In this document: in pieces, positions 1-7,565 of the stretch | How the letters are laid out: every line of letters starts with the position of its first letter | Position numbering within the stretch: position 1 is the first letter of the stretch | NCBI GenBank assembly: GCA_910575005.1 | Contig: CAJTCL010000003.1 | Location: forward strand, 124,001-188,000 | Source of the DNA: Lachnospiraceae bacterium | Lineage (GTDB): Bacteria; Bacillota; Clostridia; Lachnospirales; Lachnospiraceae | DNA: 64,000 bases | Direction: 5' to 3' | The notes under the pieces: model-generated | Database searches by the model: none | The model's input: the letters and a program-made list of their open reading frames with translations, nothing else | Told to the model about the DNA's origin: nothing | Translations under genes and position numbers: made by a program

Positions 1-696
1 ATAGATGGAATTGTGGCAAATAAGGAGAAATTTTCTCATGTCACAAGTCTGTTTTTCGGAGATATGGGTTATGAGGATTGTGAAGTTTCCTGGATTATTC
101 AGGGAAACTACTCCAAACTCTGGGAGGCTATGCCCCAGTTGGAGAGACTGGTAATTAAAGGAAGTAATGAGCTGGTGCTTGGAGAGATCACACATCAGAA
201 TTTGCAGCAGTTGGAAATTATCTGCGGCGGACTTCCAGAGAGTGTGATCGCATCCATCCAGAAAGCCAAGCTGCCGGCACTGCAAAAATTAGTGTTGTAT
301 ATTGGCGTGGAAGATTATGGATTTGATGGAGATATCTCTACCATTCGAGATTTTCTGGCCGAATCTGATTTCCCACAGCTTACATATTTAGGGGTAACAG
401 ACAGCGAGATTCAAGATGAGATTACCGAAGTTGTTTTAGATTGTAAGTACCTCAGCCAGATTACAACCCTGGATTTGTCTTTTGGTACCATGACAGATAA
501 AGGTGGAGAAATGCTGTTGAAAAAACTGCCGGAATATCCAAATATCAAAAAAGTGGAACTGATACATCATTTTATGTCAGATGAGATGGTGAAGCAATTG
601 CAGAACCTTTCTGATATCCAGGTAAACGTGGCAGACCAGCAGGAAGCAGACGATTATGGTGGAGAAATCTATTATTATGCTATGCTGACAGAGTAA
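1..696 (+). CDS. STM4015 family leucine-rich-repeat protein (5' end outside window)
   Basis: The frame is open to the left edge, and a GTG at 13 lies in mid-protein, so the true start is outside the window. The visible part consists of LRR-like segments: a block with EVSWIIQG, then repeated L..L.L strands, a DSEIQDE block, LDLSFGTMTDKGG, and an acidic C-terminus ending in a YYYAMLTE-like tail. From memory of the family, this order matches STM4015 proteins, whose first ~90 residues would be missing here. No enzymatic residues are visible; a protein-binding role is inferred from the LRR fold. It is the first visible gene of a five-gene operon (STM4015 to STM4011 order), with the next start 11 bases after its stop. 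Family assignment is fairly sure; function is unknown. Confidence 0.82.
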   Translation: MDGIVANKEKFSHVTSLFFGDMGYEDCEVSWIIQGNYSKLWEAMPQLERLVIKGSNELVLGEITHQNLQQLEIICGGLPESVIASIQKAKLPALQKLVLYIGVEDYGFDGDISTIRDFLAESDFPQLTYLGVTDSEIQDEITEVVLDCKYLSQITTLDLSFGTMTDKGGEMLLKKLPEYPNIKKVELIHHFMSDEMVKQLQNLSDIQVNVADQQEADDYGGEIYYYAMLTE

Positions 697-707
697 GTGT
701 GGGCTGG

Positions 708-1757
708 ATGGAAACAGAGAAGAAAACTATAATTTTAATCGGAGATTCCTCTTCCAAGCGAGCTGTTTTTTTTAGAAAAGCAGCGCAGGACCTCGGTGTA
801 CGATTGCATATGGTGGAATGGGAATCTTTGAGAGAAGATTTTGATTTACAACAATTTCAGGGGGCGGCGGTAAAAATTGACCCGCCCTCTTATTTGACGG
901 TTCATTTCACCCAAATGCAGGAACAATTAAAAGCATATCGAAGGAATCTGCGGTATTTGGCACAGGCAGACTGCCAGTTTTTAAATACGCCGGAGATGAT
1001 CTGTCAGATGCTTCATAAAAGAGAAACCAATCAACGTCTGAAAGAGCAGGGAATCGCAGTGACAGAGATGTTTTGCGAACAAATTGAGACGGTCTCACAG
1101 TTAGAAGAGATGTTGAGAGAAAAGCATTGTTACAGCGTTTTTATAAAACCGGAGTGTTTTTCAGGAGCGGCTGGCGTGGCGGCTTTCCGTATGCATCCCC
1201 TCTCTGGAAAGAGGAAACTATACACTTCCTGTCGTTTTGAAAATGGGCAGCTAGTCAATACCAAAAAGCTGGTTTGCATGGAGAATAAGATAGAAATCTG
1301 CGCTCTGTTAGATCAATTGCTGTCGTTGGGATGTGTGGTGGAACGCTGGCATCCCAAGGCGGATTATCATGGGAAAAGTTATGATCTGCGGGTTGTTTTT
1401 CAGTTTGGGCATATTGCCGCGATCGTGGCACGTCAGTCAAATGGGCCGATTACCAATCTGCATTTAAATAATCAGGCGTTGGATGTAAAAGAATTAGATT
1501 TAAATGAAAGCGTGATGGAGCAGATCGCATTGGTATGTAAAAGGTCATATGAAGTATGTACAGCTTATCAAAGCGAGGCGACAGCGTTTGGAGTCAGTTC
1601 CATGACAGGGATTGATCTGTTGTTGGAAAAAGGAACCATGCGGCCAAGGGTGATTGAGATCAATGGTCAAGGAGATTTGATTTATCAGGATATTTATCGT
1701 GAAAATCGAATTTATCAGGAGCAGGTGCGTTTTTTAGCTGGAAGCTCTGTGTCTTGA
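708..1757 (+). CDS. STM4014 family ATP-grasp protein
   Basis: The protein has about 349 residues. The N-terminus is a Rossmann-like pre-ATP-grasp region (IILIGDSSSKRAVFF). The middle has the ATP-grasp lysine strand (VFIKPECFSGAAGVAAF, around residue 150), then a YDLRVV strand. A C-terminal metal/nucleotide-binding strand, VIEINGQGDL, carries the expected E and N. ATP-grasp enzymes ligate a carboxylate to an amine or thiol through an acyl phosphate; the substrate here is unknown. An alternative GTG start lies at 699, and neither start has a convincing ribosome-binding site, so translation is probably coupled to the upstream LRR gene. Its place in the conserved five-gene set identifies it as STM4014-like. 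It could modify a peptide or small molecule handled by the two radical SAM enzymes downstream, but that is inference. Confidence 0.8.
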   Translation: METEKKTIILIGDSSSKRAVFFRKAAQDLGVRLHMVEWESLREDFDLQQFQGAAVKIDPPSYLTVHFTQMQEQLKAYRRNLRYLAQADCQFLNTPEMICQMLHKRETNQRLKEQGIAVTEMFCEQIETVSQLEEMLREKHCYSVFIKPECFSGAAGVAAFRMHPLSGKRKLYTSCRFENGQLVNTKKLVCMENKIEICALLDQLLSLGCVVERWHPKADYHGKSYDLRVVFQFGHIAAIVARQSNGPITNLHLNNQALDVKELDLNESVMEQIALVCKRSYEVCTAYQSEATAFGVSSMTGIDLLLEKGTMRPRVIEINGQGDLIYQDIYRENRIYQEQVRFLAGSSVS

Positions 1758-1818
1758 GATTTTGAAAATAGTTATCAATATAAGTTAAATTTTGATCATT
1801 GTCAGGAAGGAATATCAT

Positions 1819-2622
1819 ATGCAAAAAATGGATATGAATCAGATTGTGGGCAAGTGCCATATTTTATTTGTCTGTCTAGATTGCCTGCGGTATGATGTGG
1901 CATTTGAGGAGCAGCAAAGCGGCGGGACGCCGGTACTAAACCGCTATGGGGACTGGAGAAAATGTCAGGCGCCTGGAAATTTTACTTATCCTTCTCATCA
2001 AGCGATGTTTGCTGGCTTTTTCCCGATTGATGAGGATATTTTAGATATGAAAAAACGTGAGATACTTTTTTTCTCAGCAGATATTGGAATGGGACGCAAG
2101 GCACCAGAAGGTGCTTTTGATTTTAAGGGTGCGACATGGATTGAGGGACTGGCAATGGAAGGTTATGATACATACTGCATTGGCGGGGTCAGTTTTTTTG
2201 ACAACCGCACAGATGTGGGCAAGGTGATGCCTTCCTATTTTCAGCATAGTTATTGGAATCCGTCGTTTGGCTGTAAGGTGAAGGAGTCGGCTGTACATCA
2301 AATTGATTTTGCTGTGCGTAAGTTAGAGCAAATCACAGAAGAAAAGAAAATCTTAATGTATTTGAATATCTCTGCACTGCATTATCCTAATTATTTTTAT
2401 ATCGAGGGGGCAAAGAAGGACAGCAGAAAGGCTCATGCGGCGGCGCTGCGGTATGTAGATCAACAGTTGGAAAAATTGTTTGCGGCATTTCAAAAAAAGG
2501 GAGAGACGTTTGTGATCTGTTGTTCTGACCACGGGACTTGTTATGGAGAGGATGGGGTCTGGTATCATGGCGTGAACCATCCCATTGTGACTACTGTTCC
2601 ATATAAACATTTTCTATTGTAG
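1819..2622 (+). CDS. STM4013/SEN3800 family sulfatase-like hydrolase
   Basis: The protein has about 267 residues and belongs to the alkaline phosphatase/sulfatase superfamily. Near the N-terminus is the metal-binding strand FVCLDCLRYD. Downstream are a GNFTYPSHQAMFAGF block at the usual nucleophile position, CIGGVSFFDNRT, NISALHYPNY and a C-terminal metal motif CCSDHGTCYGEDG followed by WYHGVNHP. These match STM4013 family proteins in order and spacing. No signal peptide or membrane segment is present, so it probably acts in the cytoplasm, unlike classical sulfatases. ATG 1819 is preferred because AGGAAGG sits 9 bases upstream; in-frame sequence to 1792 is probably not translated. The substrate is unknown; phosphoryl or sulfuryl ester hydrolysis is inferred from the fold. 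Confidence 0.83.
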   Translation: MQKMDMNQIVGKCHILFVCLDCLRYDVAFEEQQSGGTPVLNRYGDWRKCQAPGNFTYPSHQAMFAGFFPIDEDILDMKKREILFFSADIGMGRKAPEGAFDFKGATWIEGLAMEGYDTYCIGGVSFFDNRTDVGKVMPSYFQHSYWNPSFGCKVKESAVHQIDFAVRKLEQITEEKKILMYLNISALHYPNYFYIEGAKKDSRKAHAAALRYVDQQLEKLFAAFQKKGETFVICCSDHGTCYGEDGVWYHGVNHPIVTTVPYKHFLL

Positions 2623-2635
2623 GAGAATTTGAAAG

Positions 2636-3961
2636 ATGAATCCATATATACAGTATATGTACAGTTATCCGCATAAATTGGCATATCGAACACTTCAGAA
2701 CATGCACTTGAAGGATTATATTGGCAGGCTGTCTGGCAAAGAAAACAGCCTGTATTTTCATATTCCTTTTTGCCAGTATAAATGTGGGTATTGTAATTTA
2801 TTTTCACTTGCCGGACAAAGTGGGCGGCAGATGGAGGAATATGTAAAAGCCATGCAGCGCCATGCTATGCAGATTGCTGAGATTTTACCCAAAGATGCAG
2901 CGTTTTCCGATTTGACTTTAGGGGGTGGGACACCTCTAATATTGCCAGAAAAATTGCTGCAAGAAGTATTTTCCATTGCAGAGAATTACTTTGGAATGGA
3001 AGCGGGAAAACAGACGATTGTGGTGGAAACTTCTCCAAACCAGACAACAGAGGAAAAATTGCGTATCTTGAAGGAAGCGGGTGTGACGCGGATTAGTATT
3101 GGTGTGCAGAGCTTTCAGGAATCAGAGCTCTGTAGTTTACATCGATTTCATACCAAAGAGTCTGCAAAAAAAGCTCTGGATTTGATTGGAAATGTGGGAT
3201 TTGACTGTTTGAACATTGATTTGATTTATGGAATTCCAGGACAGACGAAGGAAAGTCTTAAGGATTCTCTCTGTCAGGCTTTAGAGTTTAAACCAGAGGA
3301 ACTTTTTGTATATCCATTGTATATAAAATCAGGGACGCAACTTTTTTATCAAGGAGAGGAACGTTCCAAAGATACATTTGAGATGTATCAATTTGTGCGT
3401 CAGTTTTTGAAAGAGGCAGGCTATCAGCCGTATTCCATGCGCCGTTTTGTCAAACAGAAATCAGGACAAGCTCTGTGGGAAGCGCCAGTATCACTGTGCG
3501 GGTTTGGCAACACGATCTCGGTTGGCTGTGGGGGAAGAAGTTATCTCGGAAATCTGCATTTTTGTATGCCTTATGCAGTAGAGCCCAAACAATGCCGCAC
3601 AATCTTGCAGAATTATATAGAACAGAAAGATGATCTAAAGATTACACATGGATTTTTGTTGTCTAAAGAGGAAGAGAAACGAAGATATGTGATCAAACAT
3701 GTTTTATTTGGGCGTGGCATCTGCCTAAAAGAATATAACATGTATTTTGGCAGCGAGGTTGTGAAGGATTTTCCGCTCTTATTGGATTGGGTGAAACATG
3801 GATATGCAGTGATAGAAGAATTTCTTTCGTTGACGGAACAGGGATTTGCCTTGTCTGATTATCTGGGTCCGCACTTAATTTCTGATCAGGTCAGACATTT
3901 GATGGATTCTCAGAGCTGCCAAAGCAGAGTCGAAGATCAGTGGTTGGAGGGATCACGATGA
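2636..3961 (+). CDS. STM4012 family radical SAM protein (HemW/HemN-like)
   Basis: The protein has about 441 residues. The radical SAM [4Fe-4S] motif CxxxCxxC appears as HIPFCQYKCGYC near residue 45. Further SAM-binding elements follow: LGGGTPLIL, ETSPNQ, ISIGVQSFQESEL and NIDLIYGIPGQT, the arrangement of the HemN/HemW branch. The start MNPYIQYMYSYPHKLAYR is characteristic of STM4012 proteins. A GGAG ribosome-binding site precedes ATG 2636, 13 bases after the hydrolase gene, and the stop overlaps the next start as ATGA. A coproporphyrinogen oxidase label would be wrong here: the operon context points to the uncharacterised STM40xx pathway. The reaction is unknown. Confidence 0.85.
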   Translation: MNPYIQYMYSYPHKLAYRTLQNMHLKDYIGRLSGKENSLYFHIPFCQYKCGYCNLFSLAGQSGRQMEEYVKAMQRHAMQIAEILPKDAAFSDLTLGGGTPLILPEKLLQEVFSIAENYFGMEAGKQTIVVETSPNQTTEEKLRILKEAGVTRISIGVQSFQESELCSLHRFHTKESAKKALDLIGNVGFDCLNIDLIYGIPGQTKESLKDSLCQALEFKPEELFVYPLYIKSGTQLFYQGEERSKDTFEMYQFVRQFLKEAGYQPYSMRRFVKQKSGQALWEAPVSLCGFGNTISVGCGGRSYLGNLHFCMPYAVEPKQCRTILQNYIEQKDDLKITHGFLLSKEEEKRRYVIKHVLFGRGICLKEYNMYFGSEVVKDFPLLLDWVKHGYAVIEEFLSLTEQGFALSDYLGPHLISDQVRHLMDSQSCQSRVEDQWLEGSR

Positions 3962-5445
3962 AACGGCAATGGTATTATCGGGGCAGTTTAAAGTTTTGTA
4001 ATTATTCTTGCAGTTATTGTCCCTTTTCAAAAAACACTTACAATATACAGAGTTTAAAGAAAGATCAGGCGGCGTTTGTCCGCTTTACAGAAAGAATGCT
4101 TCAGCAGAAAAACGGCGGCGCGGTACAGATTGTTCCCTATGGGGAGGCGTTGCTCTATTCCTATTACTGGGAGGGGCTTGCGGCATTAAGCAAGAGTTCT
4201 GTGATTGACGCGGTGGGTGCGCAGAGTAATTTCAGTTTTCCTATAGAGCAGATGCTTGCCGTTTATAAAGAGCAGGGAGGAGAACTGAGAAAATTGCGCT
4301 TATGGGGGACATTTCACCCTGAAATGACGACTGTGGAACAATTTATCCAACAGTGTCAATTATTGACAGAACAAAATATTTCTTATTGCGTGGGTGCGGT
4401 TGGTGTGCCAGAGCAGTTAGAAAACATACGTATGCTGCGTGAAAAACTGCCGGAATCAGTCTATCTTTGGATTAATAAAATGGATGGTATGAGAAGGCGC
4501 TATACAGAGGAGGAAATTACAGCCTTTACAAAGATTGACGCCTATTTTGGACAGGAGCTAAAACATCACCGAGCAGATACTACAACGTGTGCGGACAACC
4601 GTTTTGTGGAAGCCGATGGAACTATGCGCCGCTGCAACATTTCTCGTCAAAGACTGGGAAATATTTATCAAGATTCTGATGAAAATAAGATGGAAGAAAA
4701 TATTTCAGTTTGTACGAAAAAAGAGTGCAGTTGTTATCTGGCTTACTGTAACCATAAGAATGAGATGACGCCCTTTTTTTGGCCCTATCCGGCATTTCGG
4801 ATTCCCGCTTATCCCAAAGCGGTTTTTTTTGATATTGACGGCACCCTTGTCCCCAAAGGAGAAAGGTGCATGAAAGAAGAGACGGCCGAACGTTTCCTCT
4901 GCTTGGCAAACCATTGTGAAATTTATCTGGCAACATCATTGCCATTGGAGATTGCCAAAAGAAAGCTGTCCACTGTCTGGCAGGTGATTCGCGGCGGCGT
5001 TTTTGCCAACGGTGGGAGATGGCGGATGGAAAATTTTGATAAAGAGGGTGGATGCCTGGATGTGGTGGTGCCAATGGATGTTCGTTGGCTGAAATGGGTA
5101 ACAGAGCAGCAGAATAAATATGGCTTTCAGGTGCATGTCTATCAAAAAGGTGATGTTATCTATAAAGTGACATTGGTATATCGCAAGAATAGAAAGGGAT
5201 TATCAAATCCAGAGCAGATGGCTCTGGCCAGAAATTTAAAAATCTCAGCTTCCTGCCAGATTTTATGGGAGGAAAATTGTATGCAGATTACACGCAAGGG
5301 GACAGGGAAGCTGGAGGGAATTTTGGAGATTTGTAAGGAGATGGGGTATCAGAAAGAAGAGATAGCGGTGTTTGGCGATTCACAAAATGATCAGAAAATG
5401 TTGGACTATTTTCCAAGGTCGGTAAGGTTAAGAGATCAACAATAA
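3958..5445 (+). CDS. STM4011 family radical SAM protein fused to a HAD-superfamily phosphatase domain
   Basis: About 495 residues. Residues 1 to ~275 resemble STM4011 radical SAM proteins: cluster motif C14xxxC18xxC21 (FCNYSCSYC), then GEALLYSYYWEGL, LWGTFHPEMT and YLWINKMDG. A cysteine-rich C-terminal part (CADNRF, RRCN, CTKKECSCYLAYC) probably binds auxiliary Fe-S clusters, as in SPASM-like tails. From ~285 a second domain begins with the HAD motif DIDGTLV, continues with ATSLPLEIAK and VFANGG, and ends with a Cof-type motif FGDSQNDQKML. This HAD part is not in the single-domain family members I know. The start at 3958 follows GGAGGG and overlaps the upstream stop; the GTG at 3940 is unlikely. 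The fusion suggests a phosphatase step in the same pathway, possibly on a phosphorylated intermediate. Confidence 0.83.
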   Translation: MKRQWYYRGSLKFCNYSCSYCPFSKNTYNIQSLKKDQAAFVRFTERMLQQKNGGAVQIVPYGEALLYSYYWEGLAALSKSSVIDAVGAQSNFSFPIEQMLAVYKEQGGELRKLRLWGTFHPEMTTVEQFIQQCQLLTEQNISYCVGAVGVPEQLENIRMLREKLPESVYLWINKMDGMRRRYTEEEITAFTKIDAYFGQELKHHRADTTTCADNRFVEADGTMRRCNISRQRLGNIYQDSDENKMEENISVCTKKECSCYLAYCNHKNEMTPFFWPYPAFRIPAYPKAVFFDIDGTLVPKGERCMKEETAERFLCLANHCEIYLATSLPLEIAKRKLSTVWQVIRGGVFANGGRWRMENFDKEGGCLDVVVPMDVRWLKWVTEQQNKYGFQVHVYQKGDVIYKVTLVYRKNRKGLSNPEQMALARNLKISASCQILWEENCMQITRKGTGKLEGILEICKEMGYQKEEIAVFGDSQNDQKMLDYFPRSVRLRDQQ

Positions 5446-5463
5446 GTAATAATTAGCCAATTG

Positions 5464-6705
5464 CTACACTCCTGGAAACATAACTGTAAATACGGTCAAA
5501 TGATCTTTGCTGGACACAGTAAGGCTTCCTTTGTTTTTTTCTGCCAGAGTATGGGCAATAGAAAGCCCTAATCCGAAGCTTTTTCCATCGTATGTTCTTG
5601 AAGGGTCAGCGCGATAGAATCTGTGAAACAGATAGGGAAGCTGTTCTGGGGGAATGGTTTCTCCCAGATTGCTGACAGAGACTGAAAAAATCTGTTCATC
5701 CCTCCATTTTTTACGCTTTTTTATGGTTGATGTGGACAGAGAGACAGAAGTTCCCAGCTTGGCATTTTTGATTGCATTGTCGAGAAGGATGCCGATAATC
5801 TGTTTTAAATCTTCTGCATGGCCAACAGCATCTGCACAGTCTGGCAAATCAAGTTTCAGTGTCAGTCCCGATTCATAGGCAATACTCTCAAATGGCAAAG
5901 AAGCCTCTATGACAGCTTCTGCGGCATTGAAATGCACAAAATGATCATTTTGTGTGGAGCTGCATGCATAATCAACGTGTGCATACTCTAATATATTGCC
6001 AACCAGCACAGAGAGCCGGTCTGACGCCTCTTTTATAAAACTAAGCCATTTGTTGGAACCGGTTTCTTTTTCTAAAATCGCAATATTTGCATTGATGATA
6101 GCCACAGGTGTTTTAAGCTCATGGCTGGCGTCGGCAATAAACCGCTTTTGGTCTTCCAAAACTTCTTCCACTGGTCTTGCAAGCTTTATGGATAATCTCC
6201 AGGCGAGTACGGCAAACAGGAGGCTGGCTGCCAGAAGGACAGCTATGGATAATAAGATTGTCTGAATGACATGATAACCAAACATGCCCTGATTGGAGAA
6301 CACAATTGTAATTCCAGTCTTGGTTGTGGATATCAGATATTTCTGTGTGCCAATTCTGCCCTGAATCTGATTTTGGGCAAGAATTTCTCTGGTTAATGCT
6401 GCCAGTCTGTCTGGATTTTCCGAGGAGAAACCGATCACAGAGATGATTTCTCCATCTTTATTCAATTCAATCATACTTAATTCATCATTTACAAGCGCTT
6501 TGATGAGTTTGGCGCTTCTTCCGCGGCGCGGACAGTCTGTCTGGGATTTATTTTCCAGGTCTATAAAGGAAGACATTATTTTTTGCTCTTCCTGTTCTGA
6601 GTGTATGGCGTTTAAAATATTTAGCAGAATTAAGAAGCCTAATAAAATGGCCATTGCACTGAGTTGTACACTCCAAAAAATATTTCTTTTTAGTTTTTTA
6701 ATCAT
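5464..6705 (-). CDS. Two-component sensor histidine kinase (OmpR-partner class)
   Basis: About 413 residues. An N-terminal membrane segment (LLGFLILLNIL), an extracytoplasmic stretch of ~110 residues, a second membrane segment (TILLSIAVLLAASLLFAVLAW), then the HisKA dimer domain with ASHELKTP, whose H is the phospho-acceptor. The HATPase_c domain has an N-box (ILLDNAIKNAK) and a G2-type motif (SFGLGLSIAHTLAEKN). The start is taken as the ATG at 6705: the upstream regulator stop and this start overlap as TGATG, and AGAGGAG lies just upstream. The GTG one codon earlier is an alternative. It converges with the radical SAM-HAD gene, with 18 bases between stops. The signal sensed is unknown; the divergent flavoprotein gene is a candidate target. 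Confidence 0.92.
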   Translation of the reverse strand: MIKKLKRNIFWSVQLSAMAILLGFLILLNILNAIHSEQEEQKIMSSFIDLENKSQTDCPRRGRSAKLIKALVNDELSMIELNKDGEIISVIGFSSENPDRLAALTREILAQNQIQGRIGTQKYLISTTKTGITIVFSNQGMFGYHVIQTILLSIAVLLAASLLFAVLAWRLSIKLARPVEEVLEDQKRFIADASHELKTPVAIINANIAILEKETGSNKWLSFIKEASDRLSVLVGNILEYAHVDYACSSTQNDHFVHFNAAEAVIEASLPFESIAYESGLTLKLDLPDCADAVGHAEDLKQIIGILLDNAIKNAKLGTSVSLSTSTIKKRKKWRDEQIFSVSVSNLGETIPPEQLPYLFHRFYRADPSRTYDGKSFGLGLSIAHTLAEKNKGSLTVSSKDHLTVFTVMFPGV

Positions 6706-7400
6706 CACAGGGACTCCTCTTGATGTTGTAAAATATAGCCAACACTTCTAATTGTGCGAATCTGCATATCTGAGAACACAAATTGAAGTTTTTTTCTGAG
6801 AAAAGAAATGTAGACATCCACATTATTGTATTCCGCGTTGGAATCATATCCCCAGATTTTTTCTGTAATCTGTTCACGACTGAGAATTTGTCCTGTATTA
6901 TGCATCAAATATTCCAATAGCTGGTATTCTTTGTTTCCTAGCCGAATGCGGCGTTCTGTGACGGTGGAGGCTAATTCATGTCTGCCAGTGTCTAAGATCA
7001 GATTACCAGCATAAAGATTGTTGTCGACAAATGCTGTTTGATAGTGTCTGCGTGATACCATGCGGATGCGTGCCAGCAGTTCTGGAAAAGCAAAAGGTTT
7101 AGTCAGATAATCATCTGCACCGCAGTCCATACCCTCTACTTTATCATCAATCGCAGAGCGGGCAGTTAAGAGGATCACTGGAATGGTATTTTTTTGCTGT
7201 CGGATGGTGTGGAGAATATCAAGTCCGCTTCGTTTTGGCAGCATAATATCAAGTATGACAAGATCATAAAGTCCAGTACAAATCAAATCAAGTCCTTCCT
7301 CTCCATCGCAGGCTCCATCTGCAAGATATCCTTCCGCACAAAGTTCATGAATCAGCGCTTCGCGAATACCGTCTTCATCTTCAACCACTAATAATTTCAT
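6705..7400 (-). CDS. OmpR/PhoB family response regulator
   Basis: About 231 residues. The receiver domain has acidic residues VVEDED near the start, the phospho-acceptor D51 in LVILDIMLP, the switch residue in VILLTARS and the lysine in DDYLTKPF. The C-terminal winged helix (LGNKEYQLLEYLMHN, REQITEKIWGYDSNAEYNNVDVYISFLRKKL) is the Trans_reg_C DNA-binding type. A GGAG ribosome-binding site precedes ATG 7400. It is co-transcribed with the histidine kinase, sharing one base with its start. The gene is divergent from the ferredoxin/FMN-binding protein gene across about 165 bases, so regulation of that gene is plausible but not shown by a recognisable operator. Confidence 0.94.
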   Translation of the reverse strand: MKLLVVEDEDGIREALIHELCAEGYLADGACDGEEGLDLICTGLYDLVILDIMLPKRSGLDILHTIRQQKNTIPVILLTARSAIDDKVEGMDCGADDYLTKPFAFPELLARIRMVSRRHYQTAFVDNNLYAGNLILDTGRHELASTVTERRIRLGNKEYQLLEYLMHNTGQILSREQITEKIWGYDSNAEYNNVDVYISFLRKKLQFVFSDMQIRTIRSVGYILQHQEESL

Positions 7401-7565
7401 AAAGTACCACTCCTTTTATTTCAAAGTATGGCACAGAAGTTGATATTCTTCAATATAATTTCAATATTTCTTTTTTATATTAAGTATAGACTGTTACAGT
7501 TCATTATTGACGGATGAGTGAACGGTAACTTGTACATATCTGATATTTCGCTGGGAGGTTTTATT

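Noticed and set aside
2636-3961. Annotation as coproporphyrinogen III oxidase/HemW
   Set aside because: Motifs fit the HemN superfamily only generally; the N-terminus and operon partners match the STM4012 set instead.
4622-5074. Minus-strand ORF of 150 residues opposite the HAD domain
   Set aside because: No start signal or family resemblance; the plus strand has clear HAD motifs in the same place.
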